DNA from: Streptococcus parasanguinis
Lineage (GTDB): Bacteria; Bacillota; Bacilli; Lactobacillales; Streptococcaceae
Length of the DNA stretch: 19,649 bases
Assembly: GCA_018365265.1 (NCBI GenBank)
Contig: JAGZKI010000048.1
Span: 1 to 19,649, forward strand
Reading direction: 5' to 3'
The notes beneath the pieces were generated by a model. That model had not been told where the DNA came from, searched no databases, and worked only from the letters and a program-made list of their open reading frames with translations. Numbering within the stretch: position 1 is the first letter of the stretch; every line of letters begins with the position of its first letter. This document shows, piece after piece, positions 5,909-13,143 of the stretch. A program made the position numbers and the translations under genes.

Positions 5909-7972
5909 TTACCTACTTTTAATAGAAAGACTACGAAGGACGATTCTTAAAGTAGTCAGATTGTGCAATATCGAAAGATTAGATGGGCTTAACCAATTTA
6001 ACAACCCAAATCCAATTAAACTTCCATTTATTACAACTGTTTCTTGAATATTTCTTTGAATTAATTTCTGCAACGATTCAGATAAAGAATTCAATTCCTC
6101 GAAGAAATCTAAACGATTATCTAATAATAAAATATCACTCATCTGCTTAGAAATATCAGCACTTTCATTCATCACAACCCCAATATCTGCAAGCGTCAAG
6201 GCAGCAGAGTCGTTTAACCCGTCTCCAACCATCAAAATAGTTCGGCCAGCTTTCTGTAATTCCTGAACCAACTGAAACTTACCATCTGGTTTTAAATCAG
6301 TATAAACGTTGTCAAATGGCAGATCTTTAACCAACTCTTCTGTTCTAGCCAACGTATCACCAGTTGCCAGAATCAGTTTTTTCCCTTGGCGCTTTAGCTT
6401 TTTCAATGCAACTTTCGCCTCGCTTCTCAAGGGAGTGTGGATACAAAACATCCCAATTAATTCTTTCTTATAAGCCAAAAACAATAAATTGTAATGAGTC
6501 TTATATTGCTCAATCAAGGCCAGCTGCTCAGAACTAATTCTTACCTGTTCGTCTTGCATTAGTACATAATTTCCAATGACAACCGATTGACCATCAATTT
6601 GCGATTTAATCCCTTTGCTTGCAACATACTGAAGCTTGCCATGCATTTCTTCGTGTTCAATGCCTTCAATTTCAGCTTGTTTAACAATTGCATTGGCAAT
6701 AGGATGATAGATATGTTCCTCCAAACATGCACTTATTCTTAAAATATCTTTCTCAGTATAATCTCCGAAAGGAAGAACCTTTTCAACCAAAGGATAACTC
6801 GTCGTGATGGTACCCGTTTTATCAAACAAGAAAGTATCCACTTCCAGATATTTTTCTAATACATCACCATCTTTAATAACCATTTCTCGATTTAGACCTT
6901 CCTTTATGGCCGTAAGGTAGGCTACAGGTGTGGATATTTTTAGAGCACATGAAAAATCCACCAATAAAAAGGAAATGGCTTTTGAAAACGAACCTGTTAA
7001 CAGATAAGTCAAACCAGCACCTAAGAAGTTATATTTTACAACCTTGTCTGCCATCCTAATAAAATGACGTTGTTTTGTCTTCTTACTCTCTTCAGATTTT
7101 TTCATCAGATTGATGAGTTGCAAAATACGACTGTTTATCTGATTATCAGTCACACGAATTCTTAACTCTCCTGTTTCCAAAACAGTATTCGCACATACAG
7201 AATCTCCCTCTTTCTTTTCAACAGGGAAGCTCTCTCCAGTCAAGGAACTCTCATTGACCATGCCTAATCCTGAAACCACTTGGCCGTCAAACAAGATTTC
7301 ATTCCCTTGGGAGACAACTAATACATCACCTACTTGAACATCAGAACTCTTGATGCTGATGACCATGTCTCCCCGCACTAAGAAAACATCACTTTCTTTA
7401 GCAAGAAGGCTTTGTTCCAAATCTGTTGCTGTTTTTTTTAAAGACCACTGATCCAGATGATTACCCAAATCAAGCATAAACATGATGTTGCTAGCTGTCT
7501 TGGATTGGTTCATAAACAAGGACAACAAAATGGCCGAACAGTCCAAGACCTCCATGGTTAGTTCCTTGCGCGCTAAAGTTTGATAGGCTTCTTTGACATA
7601 ACCCAAAGCCTGATAACAAGTCCAAATATAACGAATAGGGTAGGGTACAAAACTTCGAAACAGCAAACGCTTAATCGCTGCACCCGATACAATTGAATAA
7701 GCACTCTCTTCTCTACGAATGGGAAGAGTCATCAAGTCCGAAACTTTCCCCTTGTCAATTTTTTTTAAAAAGGCCTCTGCATTTTCTAATACAGAGAAGC
7801 CTTCTTTCATACGTAGAGTAAAGTGCTGCTGATCCATATAAAACTGAATAGAGTCGATCCCTTTTTCATCTTTAGCCAAGGAACGAAGATAATCTTGAAT
7901 ATCCAAGGTCAGTGAAAACGAGGACGATAATCGGATATGTTGATATCCTCTGTGTAGCACTTTAAAAGACAT
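5909..7972 (-). CDS. Heavy-metal P1B-type ATPase without an HMA domain
   Basis: A 687-residue pump with all core P-type motifs: TGES (~245-248), phosphorylation site DKTGT (~384-388), the P1B histidine-proline pair HP (~423-424) and GDGLND (~583-588). There is no N-terminal CxxC metal-binding domain. The transmembrane metal motif, CPC or SPC in most P1B pumps, reads D-F-S-C-A-L (~339-344), keeping only the second Cys. The substrate cannot be read from this; mycobacterial CtpC-like Zn/Mn exporters are the nearest comparison I can offer. I chose the ATG at 7972, preceded by AGGTGA inside the end of the upstream gene, over a GTG three codons earlier. The DUF6110-like partner ends two bases before it, so the pair is translationally coupled. 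Confidence 0.85.
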   Translation of the reverse strand: MSFKVLHRGYQHIRLSSSFSLTLDIQDYLRSLAKDEKGIDSIQFYMDQQHFTLRMKEGFSVLENAEAFLKKIDKGKVSDLMTLPIRREESAYSIVSGAAIKRLLFRSFVPYPIRYIWTCYQALGYVKEAYQTLARKELTMEVLDCSAILLSLFMNQSKTASNIMFMLDLGNHLDQWSLKKTATDLEQSLLAKESDVFLVRGDMVISIKSSDVQVGDVLVVSQGNEILFDGQVVSGLGMVNESSLTGESFPVEKKEGDSVCANTVLETGELRIRVTDNQINSRILQLINLMKKSEESKKTKQRHFIRMADKVVKYNFLGAGLTYLLTGSFSKAISFLLVDFSCALKISTPVAYLTAIKEGLNREMVIKDGDVLEKYLEVDTFLFDKTGTITTSYPLVEKVLPFGDYTEKDILRISACLEEHIYHPIANAIVKQAEIEGIEHEEMHGKLQYVASKGIKSQIDGQSVVIGNYVLMQDEQVRISSEQLALIEQYKTHYNLLFLAYKKELIGMFCIHTPLRSEAKVALKKLKRQGKKLILATGDTLARTEELVKDLPFDNVYTDLKPDGKFQLVQELQKAGRTILMVGDGLNDSAALTLADIGVVMNESADISKQMSDILLLDNRLDFFEELNSLSESLQKLIQRNIQETVVINGSLIGFGLLNWLSPSNLSILHNLTTLRIVLRSLSIKSR

Positions 7973-7973
7973 A

Positions 7974-8252
7974 TTATTCACCTGTCAGGCTATCTAATTG
8001 TTCTTCTTTCTTTTCCTGTTCGTATAAATATTTAGCGTCTTGTAAAACATCATCACCGTGTTGTTTTACAACAGAAACAGATGCATCCAGTCCATCTTTC
8101 AATTTGTAAGCTTTAGCCAAGGCCTTAGAATAGCCTTTCTTAGCTTCTTTACTTGCTAAGACTTTCAAGCCAAGCGTCCCAAATGCTACCCCTCCTAAGA
8201 AGAGAGATGATTTTTTCGCAACTTTTGCGACGTTTAATACTTCTTTTAACAT
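7974..8252 (-). CDS. Small DUF6110-like membrane protein, probable ATPase partner
   Basis: A 92-residue protein with one Gly-rich membrane segment (SLFLGGVAFGTLGLKVLAS, ~16-34). A Lys/Ala-rich amphipathic helix and an acidic end (YLYEQEKKEEQLDSLTGE) follow. It fits DUF6110 proteins encoded next to P-type ATPases. The layout of one N-terminal helix, a long helix and an acidic tail also resembles the mycobacterial PacL (DUF1490) scaffold encoded with CtpC, which builds membrane efflux platforms; that link is inference. The start has a strong AAGGAGG. It is the first gene of the operon, behind two candidate promoters and an inverted repeat. Confidence 0.7.
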   Translation of the reverse strand: MLKEVLNVAKVAKKSSLFLGGVAFGTLGLKVLASKEAKKGYSKALAKAYKLKDGLDASVSVVKQHGDDVLQDAKYLYEQEKKEEQLDSLTGE

Positions 8253-8273
8253 GTTTATTTCCTCCTTGTAACT

Positions 8274-8302
8274 ATTGTAGCGAAAAATGACAGCAAAAGC
8301 AA
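8274..8302 (-). promoter_or_regulatory. Proximal promoter of the DUF6110-ATPase operon
   Basis: On the minus strand TTGCTT (8297-8302) and TACAAT (8274-8279) are 17 bases apart. Transcription would start ~15-20 bases before the start codon of the small membrane protein. Confidence 0.55.
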
Positions 8303-8307
8303 TTGCT

Positions 8308-8346
8308 GATATCTGATATATAGATAAAATTCTCTATACTGATATC
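8308..8346. promoter_or_regulatory. Inverted repeat between two promoters, possible metal-responsive operator
   Basis: GATATCTGATATATAGA and TCTATACTGATATC form an imperfect inverted repeat with a GATATC palindrome at each end. It lies just upstream of the proximal -35 box and downstream of the distal promoter. No regulator gene adjoins it. Confidence 0.4.
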
Positions 8347-8367
8347 TAATTATATTATGATGAAAAC

Positions 8368-8395
8368 AATATACTTTATTTTTTGATACTGTCAA
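8368..8395 (-). promoter_or_regulatory. Distal promoter at the IS256 remnant boundary
   Basis: TTGACA (8390-8395) and TATATT (8368-8373) on the minus strand are separated by 16 bases and point into the ATPase operon. The -35 box is close to the presumed end of the IS256-type element, so the promoter may be a hybrid created by the IS. Confidence 0.5.
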
Positions 8396-8432
8396 TAATT
8401 ATGTGTAAACACTCAAGTAGAGTTATGGAGTG

Positions 8433-9014
8433 TTAATTAAATAAGCTTTCAAGTGTATCAGAACATTGACCAAACCCTTTATGGATTCGTTGACTTTGCT
8501 TGAAATTATAATCTTCAAACAACGTAACTAAGTAACGTTCCAGAGCCTCCTCATTAGGAAAAAGAACCTTCTTTTTCGTTTGATGTTTGATTTCTTTGTT
8601 AAGAGACTCAATGAGGTTTGTCGAATACATGCTGTGCCAAATCTGGTAGGGAAACTGATAAAAAGTTAAAAGATTATCCGTCTTCTCCAGACTTTCCATG
8701 ACTTTCCTATACTTTGGTTTCCATTCGGCGAGAAAGTCCTCTAAAGCTTGTCCTGCCATTTCTAAATTTTCAGCACGATAAATCATTATAAATTGCCCCA
8801 GAATAACCGCTCTATCTGCTCGTTTCACTTTACTAGCTAGATTTCGACTAATATGAATTAAGCAACATTGTTGTTTAGCTAATGGGTGAGCCTGACTGAT
8901 AATCTGCTCAAGCCCCTTAAAGCCATCTGTAACTACAAGAGAAATCTGTTGGATTCCTTGGTTTTGAAGCTTGTCTAACAGGGTGGACCAAGAAGCATTG
9001 TTTTCTTGAGGCAA
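8433..9014 (-). pseudogene. IS256-family (mutator) transposase, 5'-truncated
   Basis: The last ~190 residues of a mutator-type transposase: LVVTDGFKGLEQ (second catalytic Asp), QQCCLIHISRNLASKV (the conserved CxxH...RN region) and YSTNLIESLNKEIK (catalytic Glu). Full-length family members have ~390-410 residues with the first Asp in the missing half. The frame breaks at about 9012, exactly where the ~197-bp rpsI-flank repeat begins, and the TTG at 9014 is not a real start. It cannot transpose itself. The break at the repeat suggests recombination between an IS copy and the chromosomal flank. Confidence 0.8.
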
Positions 9015-9085
9015 CTGTGCATAGCATATCTCTATGCGACTAAAGTCGCTAGAGCTATCCTAATTGCGCACCGCCAGTTCTCATA

Positions 9086-9117
9086 GAAAAAACACCTTGC
9101 AAGATGCAAAGTGTTTT
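9086..9117 (-). terminator. Native rpsI terminator (copy 2)
   Basis: Same hairpin as at 1170-1202 (AACACCTTGCA / TGCAAAGTGTT), with a T-run on the minus strand one base shorter. Confidence 0.65.
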
Positions 9118-9145
9118 CGTTTGTATTCTGCTGTCCAGCAACGAA

Positions 9146-9193
9146 TTAACGTTTAGAGAACTGGCTAGCTTTACGAGCTTTCTTAAGACCGGG
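9146..9193 (-). repeat. att3: displaced 3' end of rpsI (native codon version)
   Basis: It encodes the S9 C terminus with the GCTAGC codons of att1. The right flank differs from all the others (GCTTATGAAGCTC), so a different element end joins here. Confidence 0.8.
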
Positions 9194-9254
9194 CTTATGA
9201 AGCTCTAGTGGAGGAGTTAGAGTAGATGTTGCACTTATTCTTGCAATTTATCAT

Positions 9255-9281
9255 ATAAAAAAGTAGACGAATGTCTACTAG
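9255..9281 (-). terminator. Terminator after the GNAT gene
   Basis: AGTAGAC and GTCTACT pair around GAAT. On the minus strand TTTTTTATATG follows. It lies ~40 bases after the stop. Confidence 0.6.
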
Positions 9282-9319
9282 AAATGTTGAGGTTTGGCAA
9301 ACGTCTGGTAATAATGATG

Positions 9320-9832
9320 CTATAGATTCCTTATCTCAAATACTGCCGTATTAATCCACTCGTTATTCATTTGAAAGTCATTTTCTATGATTTTACTAAA
9401 GGTAAAACCATTTTTTAAAAGCACTCTCTGAGAAGCCAGATTGTACGTTGCCGTCCCCGCGATAATCTTATGTAAACCATAAGTAGTAAAGGCCTTTTCT
9501 AAAACGAGTTTAACCGCTTCACTTGCATAACCTAAATTAGTAACATTTTCTCCGATTCTATATCCAAGTTCTGCTGTTTTTCGATCATCCTCTAAGACAC
9601 TTAAATTGATTCTTCCGACCATAGTACCTTGTGCATCTCTAATAAGATGCATGTAGACATCATGATTCTCTTGTTCCCTTAACAATTCCCTTGTAATTTC
9701 TTTAAAACCTTCTGAATCAAAATAGGTAGCTGGTCTAGGAGGTAAATTCCGCTCAAAATACTCCCGATTTTCTTTTTCAAAAGAATAAACATCTATGCTA
9801 TTTTCTTCAGACATCAGCTCTAAACTTATCAT
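9320..9832 (-). CDS. GNAT-family N-acetyltransferase (RimJ/RimL type)
   Basis: A 170-residue protein of the Acetyltransf_3 kind. Visible features are MVGRINLSVLEDDRKTAELGYRIG (central beta strands), the acetyl-CoA loop with ENVTNLGYASEAVKLVLEKAF in place of the usual R-x2-G-x-G/A pattern, and NLASQRVLLKNGFT, the typical N-x2-S-x2-V-x2-K-x-GF signature. Members acetylate protein N termini, antibiotics or small amines; the substrate cannot be told from sequence. The start follows TAGGAGGTGG. It is the only complete gene of the element remnant between att3 and att4, so it is likely cargo. Confidence 0.8.
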   Translation of the reverse strand: MISLELMSEENSIDVYSFEKENREYFERNLPPRPATYFDSEGFKEITRELLREQENHDVYMHLIRDAQGTMVGRINLSVLEDDRKTAELGYRIGENVTNLGYASEAVKLVLEKAFTTYGLHKIIAGTATYNLASQRVLLKNGFTFSKIIENDFQMNNEWINTAVFEIRNL

Positions 9833-9953
9833 TGTAAACCACCTCCTATCATTCTATAAATTCAAATGTACTCATGTTCACACAAAGTGACATTTACAGA
9901 ATTTACAGAGATATCTTAATTTTTTCATATCGTATCTACATTATAACATACTT

Positions 9954-10148
9954 ATGAAGAAAAATAATATCCATCAAGGACCTCATAAATTCCAACATCT
10001 TGCTAAACAAGCAGGTTTTTCTCTTGAGGCCATTTCAGAAGCACTTACTCATAGTGACATCCAAATAACGAAGACTTATGTCAATACTACTGAAAAAGTA
10101 AATCAAACAACAGGAGAAATAGCCTTTAGAAGTCTCAAAAAGCAATAG
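9954..10148 (+). pseudogene. Tyrosine integrase C-terminal relic
   Basis: The last ~55 residues match the end of the intact integrase at 18237: AKQAGFSLEAISEALTHSD, then the Tyr in KTYVNT and a similar tail. Most of the protein is gone. In the catalytic HxxR box the Arg is replaced (PHKFQH instead of PHKLRH), and about four residues after it are missing. It is followed by the same GGGGTGAA repeats, terminator and att site as the intact gene, so it marks the right end of an inactivated element. Confidence 0.8.
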
Positions 10149-10179
10149 GGTGAACTTGGGGTGAATTTTGGGGTGAACT
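10147..10179. repeat. Three tandem GGGTGAAYTT repeats behind the integrase relic
   Basis: GGGTGAACTT, GGGGTGAATTT and GGGGTGAACTC follow one another directly after the stop codon. They match the tandem AGGTGAACTTT repeats at 19460-19489. Position and spacing fit integrase arm-type binding sites. Confidence 0.55.
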
Positions 10180-10195
10180 CTAGTTTTTTGAACAA

Positions 10196-10230
10196 AAAAA
10201 GACATCCAAGAGAGTTCTCTTGAATGTCTG
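10196..10230 (-). terminator. Element-borne substitute rpsI terminator at att4
   Basis: AGACATCCAAGAG and CTCTTGAATGTCT form a long stem. On the minus strand TTTTTTTG follows. It sits 25 bases after the S9 stop codon, as at att2 and att5. Confidence 0.7.
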
Positions 10231-10254
10231 TAAACGTTGATAGTATCGTATTGA

Positions 10255-10303
10255 TTAACGTTTTGAGAATTGTGATGCTTTACGAGCTTTTTTAAGACCT
10301 GGT
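10255..10303 (-). repeat. att4: left attachment site of the intact IME
   Basis: The S9 tail is in the element codon version (GCATCACAATTCTC). The ~72 bases from 10232 to 10303 are nearly identical to 19538-19609, the right end of the element. The right flank (TTGGGGCACCAC) is unique and marks this IME's own left end. Confidence 0.8.
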
Positions 10304-10633
10304 TGGGGCACCACTTATTTCATCTAAATTCAAAGTGCTTTAAAATCAACGCTTTTATGAGTGTTCAAAAAAGAAAATTTCAGCTAATTTCAATCAATTT
10401 CATCAAAATAAGGTGAACTTTCATTAAAAATAAACAAAAATCGAACCAGAATATCAAAAGTTTACCTTATTTGGTTTTTCAGAAGTGAAGTAGGGATTCA
10501 CTACTCGTCAATAAACGTTAGGAACCTTGTTTTTATGCGATTCTCGAAATTTTAAATTTCAGTACATTACAAAAAAATCAACCGAATCACTATCTTTATT
10601 TAAAATAAGCATACTAATTTCAACAATAAAAAG
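10304..10633. other. IME left end with integrase arm-type sites, no gene
   Basis: AAATAAGGTGAACTTT at 10406-10421 is identical to 19460-19475 at the other end of the element. AAAGTTTACCTTATTT at 10457-10472 is the same site inverted with one change. AATTTCA repeats (10310-10405) may be additional protein sites. A GTGAA...TTCAC palindrome lies near 10485. Short ORFs here have no ribosome site. Confidence 0.55.
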
Positions 10634-10668
10634 CAAGAGGGGCTTCATAATGAAGCTCCTCTTTTTTA
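10634..10668 (-). terminator. Terminator of the cargo operon (probably bidirectional)
   Basis: AAGAGGGGCTTCAT and ATGAAGCTCCTCTT pair closely, with TTTTTT on the plus side and a T-rich stretch on the minus side. It lies ~25 bases after the last cargo stop codon. Confidence 0.7.
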
Positions 10669-10692
10669 CTATCATCCCAATACCTCTTATTT

Positions 10693-11448
10693 CTATTGAA
10701 CTCTTGCATTGACTGTTTTTAAATCTAATTCATCCTGACCAAATAGTAATCTAATTATGATTTGAGTTGGATTTTCAACATTATTTAGGACACAAACAAG
10801 TTCTGTTCTAATATTTGGTTTAAATTGTACTCCTTCGATTGACTCTTGAAGGTTTGGATTTTGTTGAATACGATTACGTATCTCCTCATAAGGAGTTGCT
10901 CCCCAACAACTAACTGGTTCAGCTCTTTCAATAATCATTCTAGGGATATAGTCTGGCACAAATTGTTCTGGTAAAATACATAACCCTCCATTCCTAATAA
11001 AAGATTCTAGCATCTTATCAAAAATAGCAGTAGGTGTCCCATCACTTTTTAGTCCATTAAACCCTATTAAGTCACCAACTTTTTTAGCAATATCCGACTG
11101 ATTCTCATTTATAAATATAGATAATTCTTCATTTTCAGGAAGCCCTTCTCCCCTTTGATAAATACCCTGCCAATTATTTTGATTTCCCTCATAATTTGGA
11201 CATTTATTTCTTCTTTCTATATCGTAGAACAGTCCTTCTATAGGATTTCTTGTATGTGCTGCATAATATTTTCCAGTTCTACTTTGAGTATTATTATTTT
11301 CCCCCCCAATAAGTTGAATCGAAGAACCACAAGTTGGACACAATGCATACCTTTTGCTATTTTGATAATATGGTATGTTTTTATTTGTTTTCTCTTCAAA
11401 TTCATCAATATGATAAGTTCCACCATCGATTAATTTAAAATATTTCAT
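10693..11448 (-). CDS. Unrecognised cargo protein with possible zinc site (gene C)
   Basis: A protein of ~251 residues that I do not recognise. The N-terminal part has CPTCG (~27-31), then GKYYAAHTRNP and KCPNY. This is a spaced C-x2-C...H...C set that could bind zinc, in the style of the CPxCG...HFAH segment of CoiA-like proteins. The rest is mixed alpha/beta without a known motif; CILPEQFVPDYIPRMIIERAEP and RTELVCVLNN are its most distinctive stretches. The start at 11448 follows GAGGAAAT; an upstream in-frame ATG at 11484 overlaps the stop of the frameshifted gene (ATGA). It is the last gene of the cargo operon. Confidence 0.6.
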   Translation of the reverse strand: MKYFKLIDGGTYHIDEFEEKTNKNIPYYQNSKRYALCPTCGSSIQLIGGENNNTQSRTGKYYAAHTRNPIEGLFYDIERRNKCPNYEGNQNNWQGIYQRGEGLPENEELSIFINENQSDIAKKVGDLIGFNGLKSDGTPTAIFDKMLESFIRNGGLCILPEQFVPDYIPRMIIERAEPVSCWGATPYEEIRNRIQQNPNLQESIEGVQFKPNIRTELVCVLNNVENPTQIIIRLLFGQDELDLKTVNARVQ

Positions 11449-11480
11449 CACTATTTCCTCAATAAATAATCCATCTAATT

Positions 11481-11725
11481 TCATTTCGTCTTTACCAAAT
11501 TGATAAGATTGACGACATCTTCATAACGTCCTACCGCATTATCGATATCTTGTAAATTCGTGCTAACTTTTGATTTCTTACGGGCGGAGATTTTGATAAG
11601 GCTTTGTCAATCTCTGGATTAACACTTTCATTTTGTGCCACAAACTCCAGGTCGTAAGACGTTAACCACTTTTCAACTTCACGTTGGATCTTTACTTCTT
11701 TACTCTGTTTCGTTGCCTTTACCAA
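11481..11725 (-). pseudogene. Frameshifted small gene or gene relic in the cargo operon (gene D)
   Basis: The first part reads TKQSKEVKIQREVEKWLTS, then YDLEFVAQNESVNPEIDKALSK. Near 11593 the sensible frame shifts by one base within a run of four A. It continues ISARKKSKVSTNLQDIDNAV, then GRYEDVVNLINLVKTK, and stops with ATGA overlapping the next ORF. One added A would give a continuous ~80-codon frame. The ...QNESVNPEIDKAL... stretch faintly recalls the N terminus of some restriction/methylase-type proteins, so this could be an internal-deletion relic of a larger enzyme. That is a guess. Base use is less AT-rich than in the neighbours, suggesting a separate origin. Confidence 0.5.
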
Positions 11726-12275
11726 AGCCTTCCAAAATGTTCTTCAAATTAGCTCTTTTAATTGCCCAGTGAGTCCTACTTAATTCCCAATTTTCTATTT
11801 TTAATTCTGATTGATGAAGTTCGACCTGATTTAAATCAATTTCACATTCTTTCTGAAAAACAAATTGTGTATCTTTAACCTTTTTATCTATATCTTCTAA
11901 CTTTCCGAAAAAACCAATTTTTATATCTTGGTTCACATCGCTATACTCTGGTAAAAATAAAGCTGGTAAACTTCTTATTTCAGTAATATCTTCTAGTGTA
12001 AATTTATTGAATCTTTGTTTAATTGCTGTATTCGTGTGTTCAAAAATCCTATCGTTATTTAGACTAAAAGAATTCGCTTCAAACTTTTCACCGTAAATTA
12101 TAAATAGGTTATAGTACTCATCAGAAGAGAGTATCTCGCGTACAGGTGTAACATTAACGATATGATTCACATTGTTTGCTTGCTCAATGTTATAGATTCT
12201 ATCTGCATTTTGTTGTAGTAGTTGTTGGGGAAATTCTGACGGCAAATTACCCTGTCTTTTTAGTGAGTTTGTCAA
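11700..12275 (-). CDS. Unrecognised cargo protein with IYNIE motif (gene B)
   Basis: A 191-residue soluble protein, family not recognised. Near its N terminus (~20-40) it has QQNADRIYNIEQANNVNHIV. The IYNIE core with Asn-rich flanks is also found at the very C terminus of the neighbouring gene A. The remainder is charged and probably mixed alpha/beta, ending KRANLKNILEGFGKGNETE. It uses a TTG start 9 bases after gene A's stop, with AAGGAGAA as ribosome site, so the two are cotranslated. The shared motif suggests that A and B bind each other or a common partner, which is inference. Confidence 0.65.
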   Translation of the reverse strand: MTNSLKRQGNLPSEFPQQLLQQNADRIYNIEQANNVNHIVNVTPVREILSSDEYYNLFIIYGEKFEANSFSLNNDRIFEHTNTAIKQRFNKFTLEDITEIRSLPALFLPEYSDVNQDIKIGFFGKLEDIDKKVKDTQFVFQKECEIDLNQVELHQSELKIENWELSRTHWAIKRANLKNILEGFGKGNETE

Positions 12276-12285
12276 TGTATTCTCC

Positions 12286-13143
12286 TTAATTTAGATTTTC
12301 TACATGTTCTATGTTATAGATATTATTAGCATACTGGTTGATAACTTTAGGATTATTCAACACTTGTTTTGTTATTGAGTCATCACTTTCAACTTTAGAA
12401 TTAAACTCTTCCTCAACCTCAACGTCTGATTCTTTGATATACTCTTGTTCCTCAACATCTTCCACATTTGGATTATATCGAGTTATTTCTAAATCGTTTA
12501 TATGTTGTCCAAGTTCTGCATTATTGAATTTCCAAGGGGTTCGCTCTCCGCCTTGAGAATACCAAGCTTCAAATGTTGGTTTACCGAGAGTATTATCTAA
12601 TTTACTGACAAAAATATATCTCATTACATCTAATAAGAATGACTCAATTTCAATTACTTCAACTCTTAATAAATCTTGCTTACATGACGACTCATTAGGG
12701 GAAATTTTAAAATCTTCCGAATCCTTAACCGTTTCATCAGTACAAATAGTTTCAACAACTGCCGAAACAAGCCACTTCAATTTTCGTTCCGAAAACTTCT
12801 CATTTATAAATTCAGACATACTTTCCAGTGTGTCTTTTTTATTCTGTTCAACAGAATCTTTAAATAAATTAATGAACCTCGAATCATCAAAAGGTAAATA
12901 CTCTGTTTTAGAAATAATACATTTTTTATAATCAGAAACATTCTTTTTAAACGTGTTTCCGTAAGGCATTTGCTGATTTTCTCCTGTAAAAATATCAACA
13001 AAAGACTTCATAATATCAGTTTCGGATAATTTATCAGTTCGTTCTTCCAAGCATCCACGCCGAACCCTACTTTTGGTTTTTCTAGCTTCAAGCATTAGTC
13101 CAAACAGAATTCCTCCTGTGATCCGTGGGACAGTTTCAGACAT
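12286..13143 (-). CDS. Unrecognised cargo protein with C-terminal IYNIE tail (gene A)
   Basis: A 285-residue soluble protein and the first gene of the minus-strand cargo operon. The N-terminal block (ITGGILFGLMLEARKTKSRVR, then FKKNVSDYKKC and EYLPFDD) looks like a conserved globular domain that I cannot name. Residues ~180-215 (YIFVSKLDNTLGKPTFEAWY) form a second block. An acidic linker (VEDVEEQEYIKESDVEVEEE) leads to a tail INQYANNIYNIEHVENLN. The tail resembles the start of gene B. The ATG is preceded by GAGGAG. Promoter elements must lie in the 350-base divergent region. Similar arrangements occur in bacterial conflict systems, but no catalytic domain is visible. Confidence 0.65.
   Translation of the reverse strand: MSETVPRITGGILFGLMLEARKTKSRVRRGCLEERTDKLSETDIMKSFVDIFTGENQQMPYGNTFKKNVSDYKKCIISKTEYLPFDDSRFINLFKDSVEQNKKDTLESMSEFINEKFSERKLKWLVSAVVETICTDETVKDSEDFKISPNESSCKQDLLRVEVIEIESFLLDVMRYIFVSKLDNTLGKPTFEAWYSQGGERTPWKFNNAELGQHINDLEITRYNPNVEDVEEQEYIKESDVEVEEEFNSKVESDDSITKQVLNNPKVINQYANNIYNIEHVENLN

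Larger units (their letters stand above)
8996..9193. repeat. rpsI downstream flank, copy 2 of the ~197-bp direct repeat
   Basis: About 97 percent identical to 1080-1277, including the short IS256 tail, hairpin, rpsI terminator and S9 tail. Its presence here means that the chromosomal sequence downstream of rpsI now exists twice, flanking the ~7.9-kb metal module as direct repeats. Confidence 0.8.

Noticed and set aside
10527..10712. Open frame of 61 codons on the plus strand
   Set aside because: It crosses the strong terminator hairpin at 10634-10668, lacks a ribosome site and overlaps the end of gene C.
11481..11725. Programmed -1 or +1 frameshifting in gene D
   Set aside because: The site is only four A without a slippery heptamer, stop-codon pause or downstream stem, so decay or a read error is simpler.
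10693..13143. Assignment of the cargo operon to ABC-three-component conflict systems
   Set aside because: No ABC ATPase or Walker motifs occur in the operon, and none of the proteins shows a signature that I could confirm.
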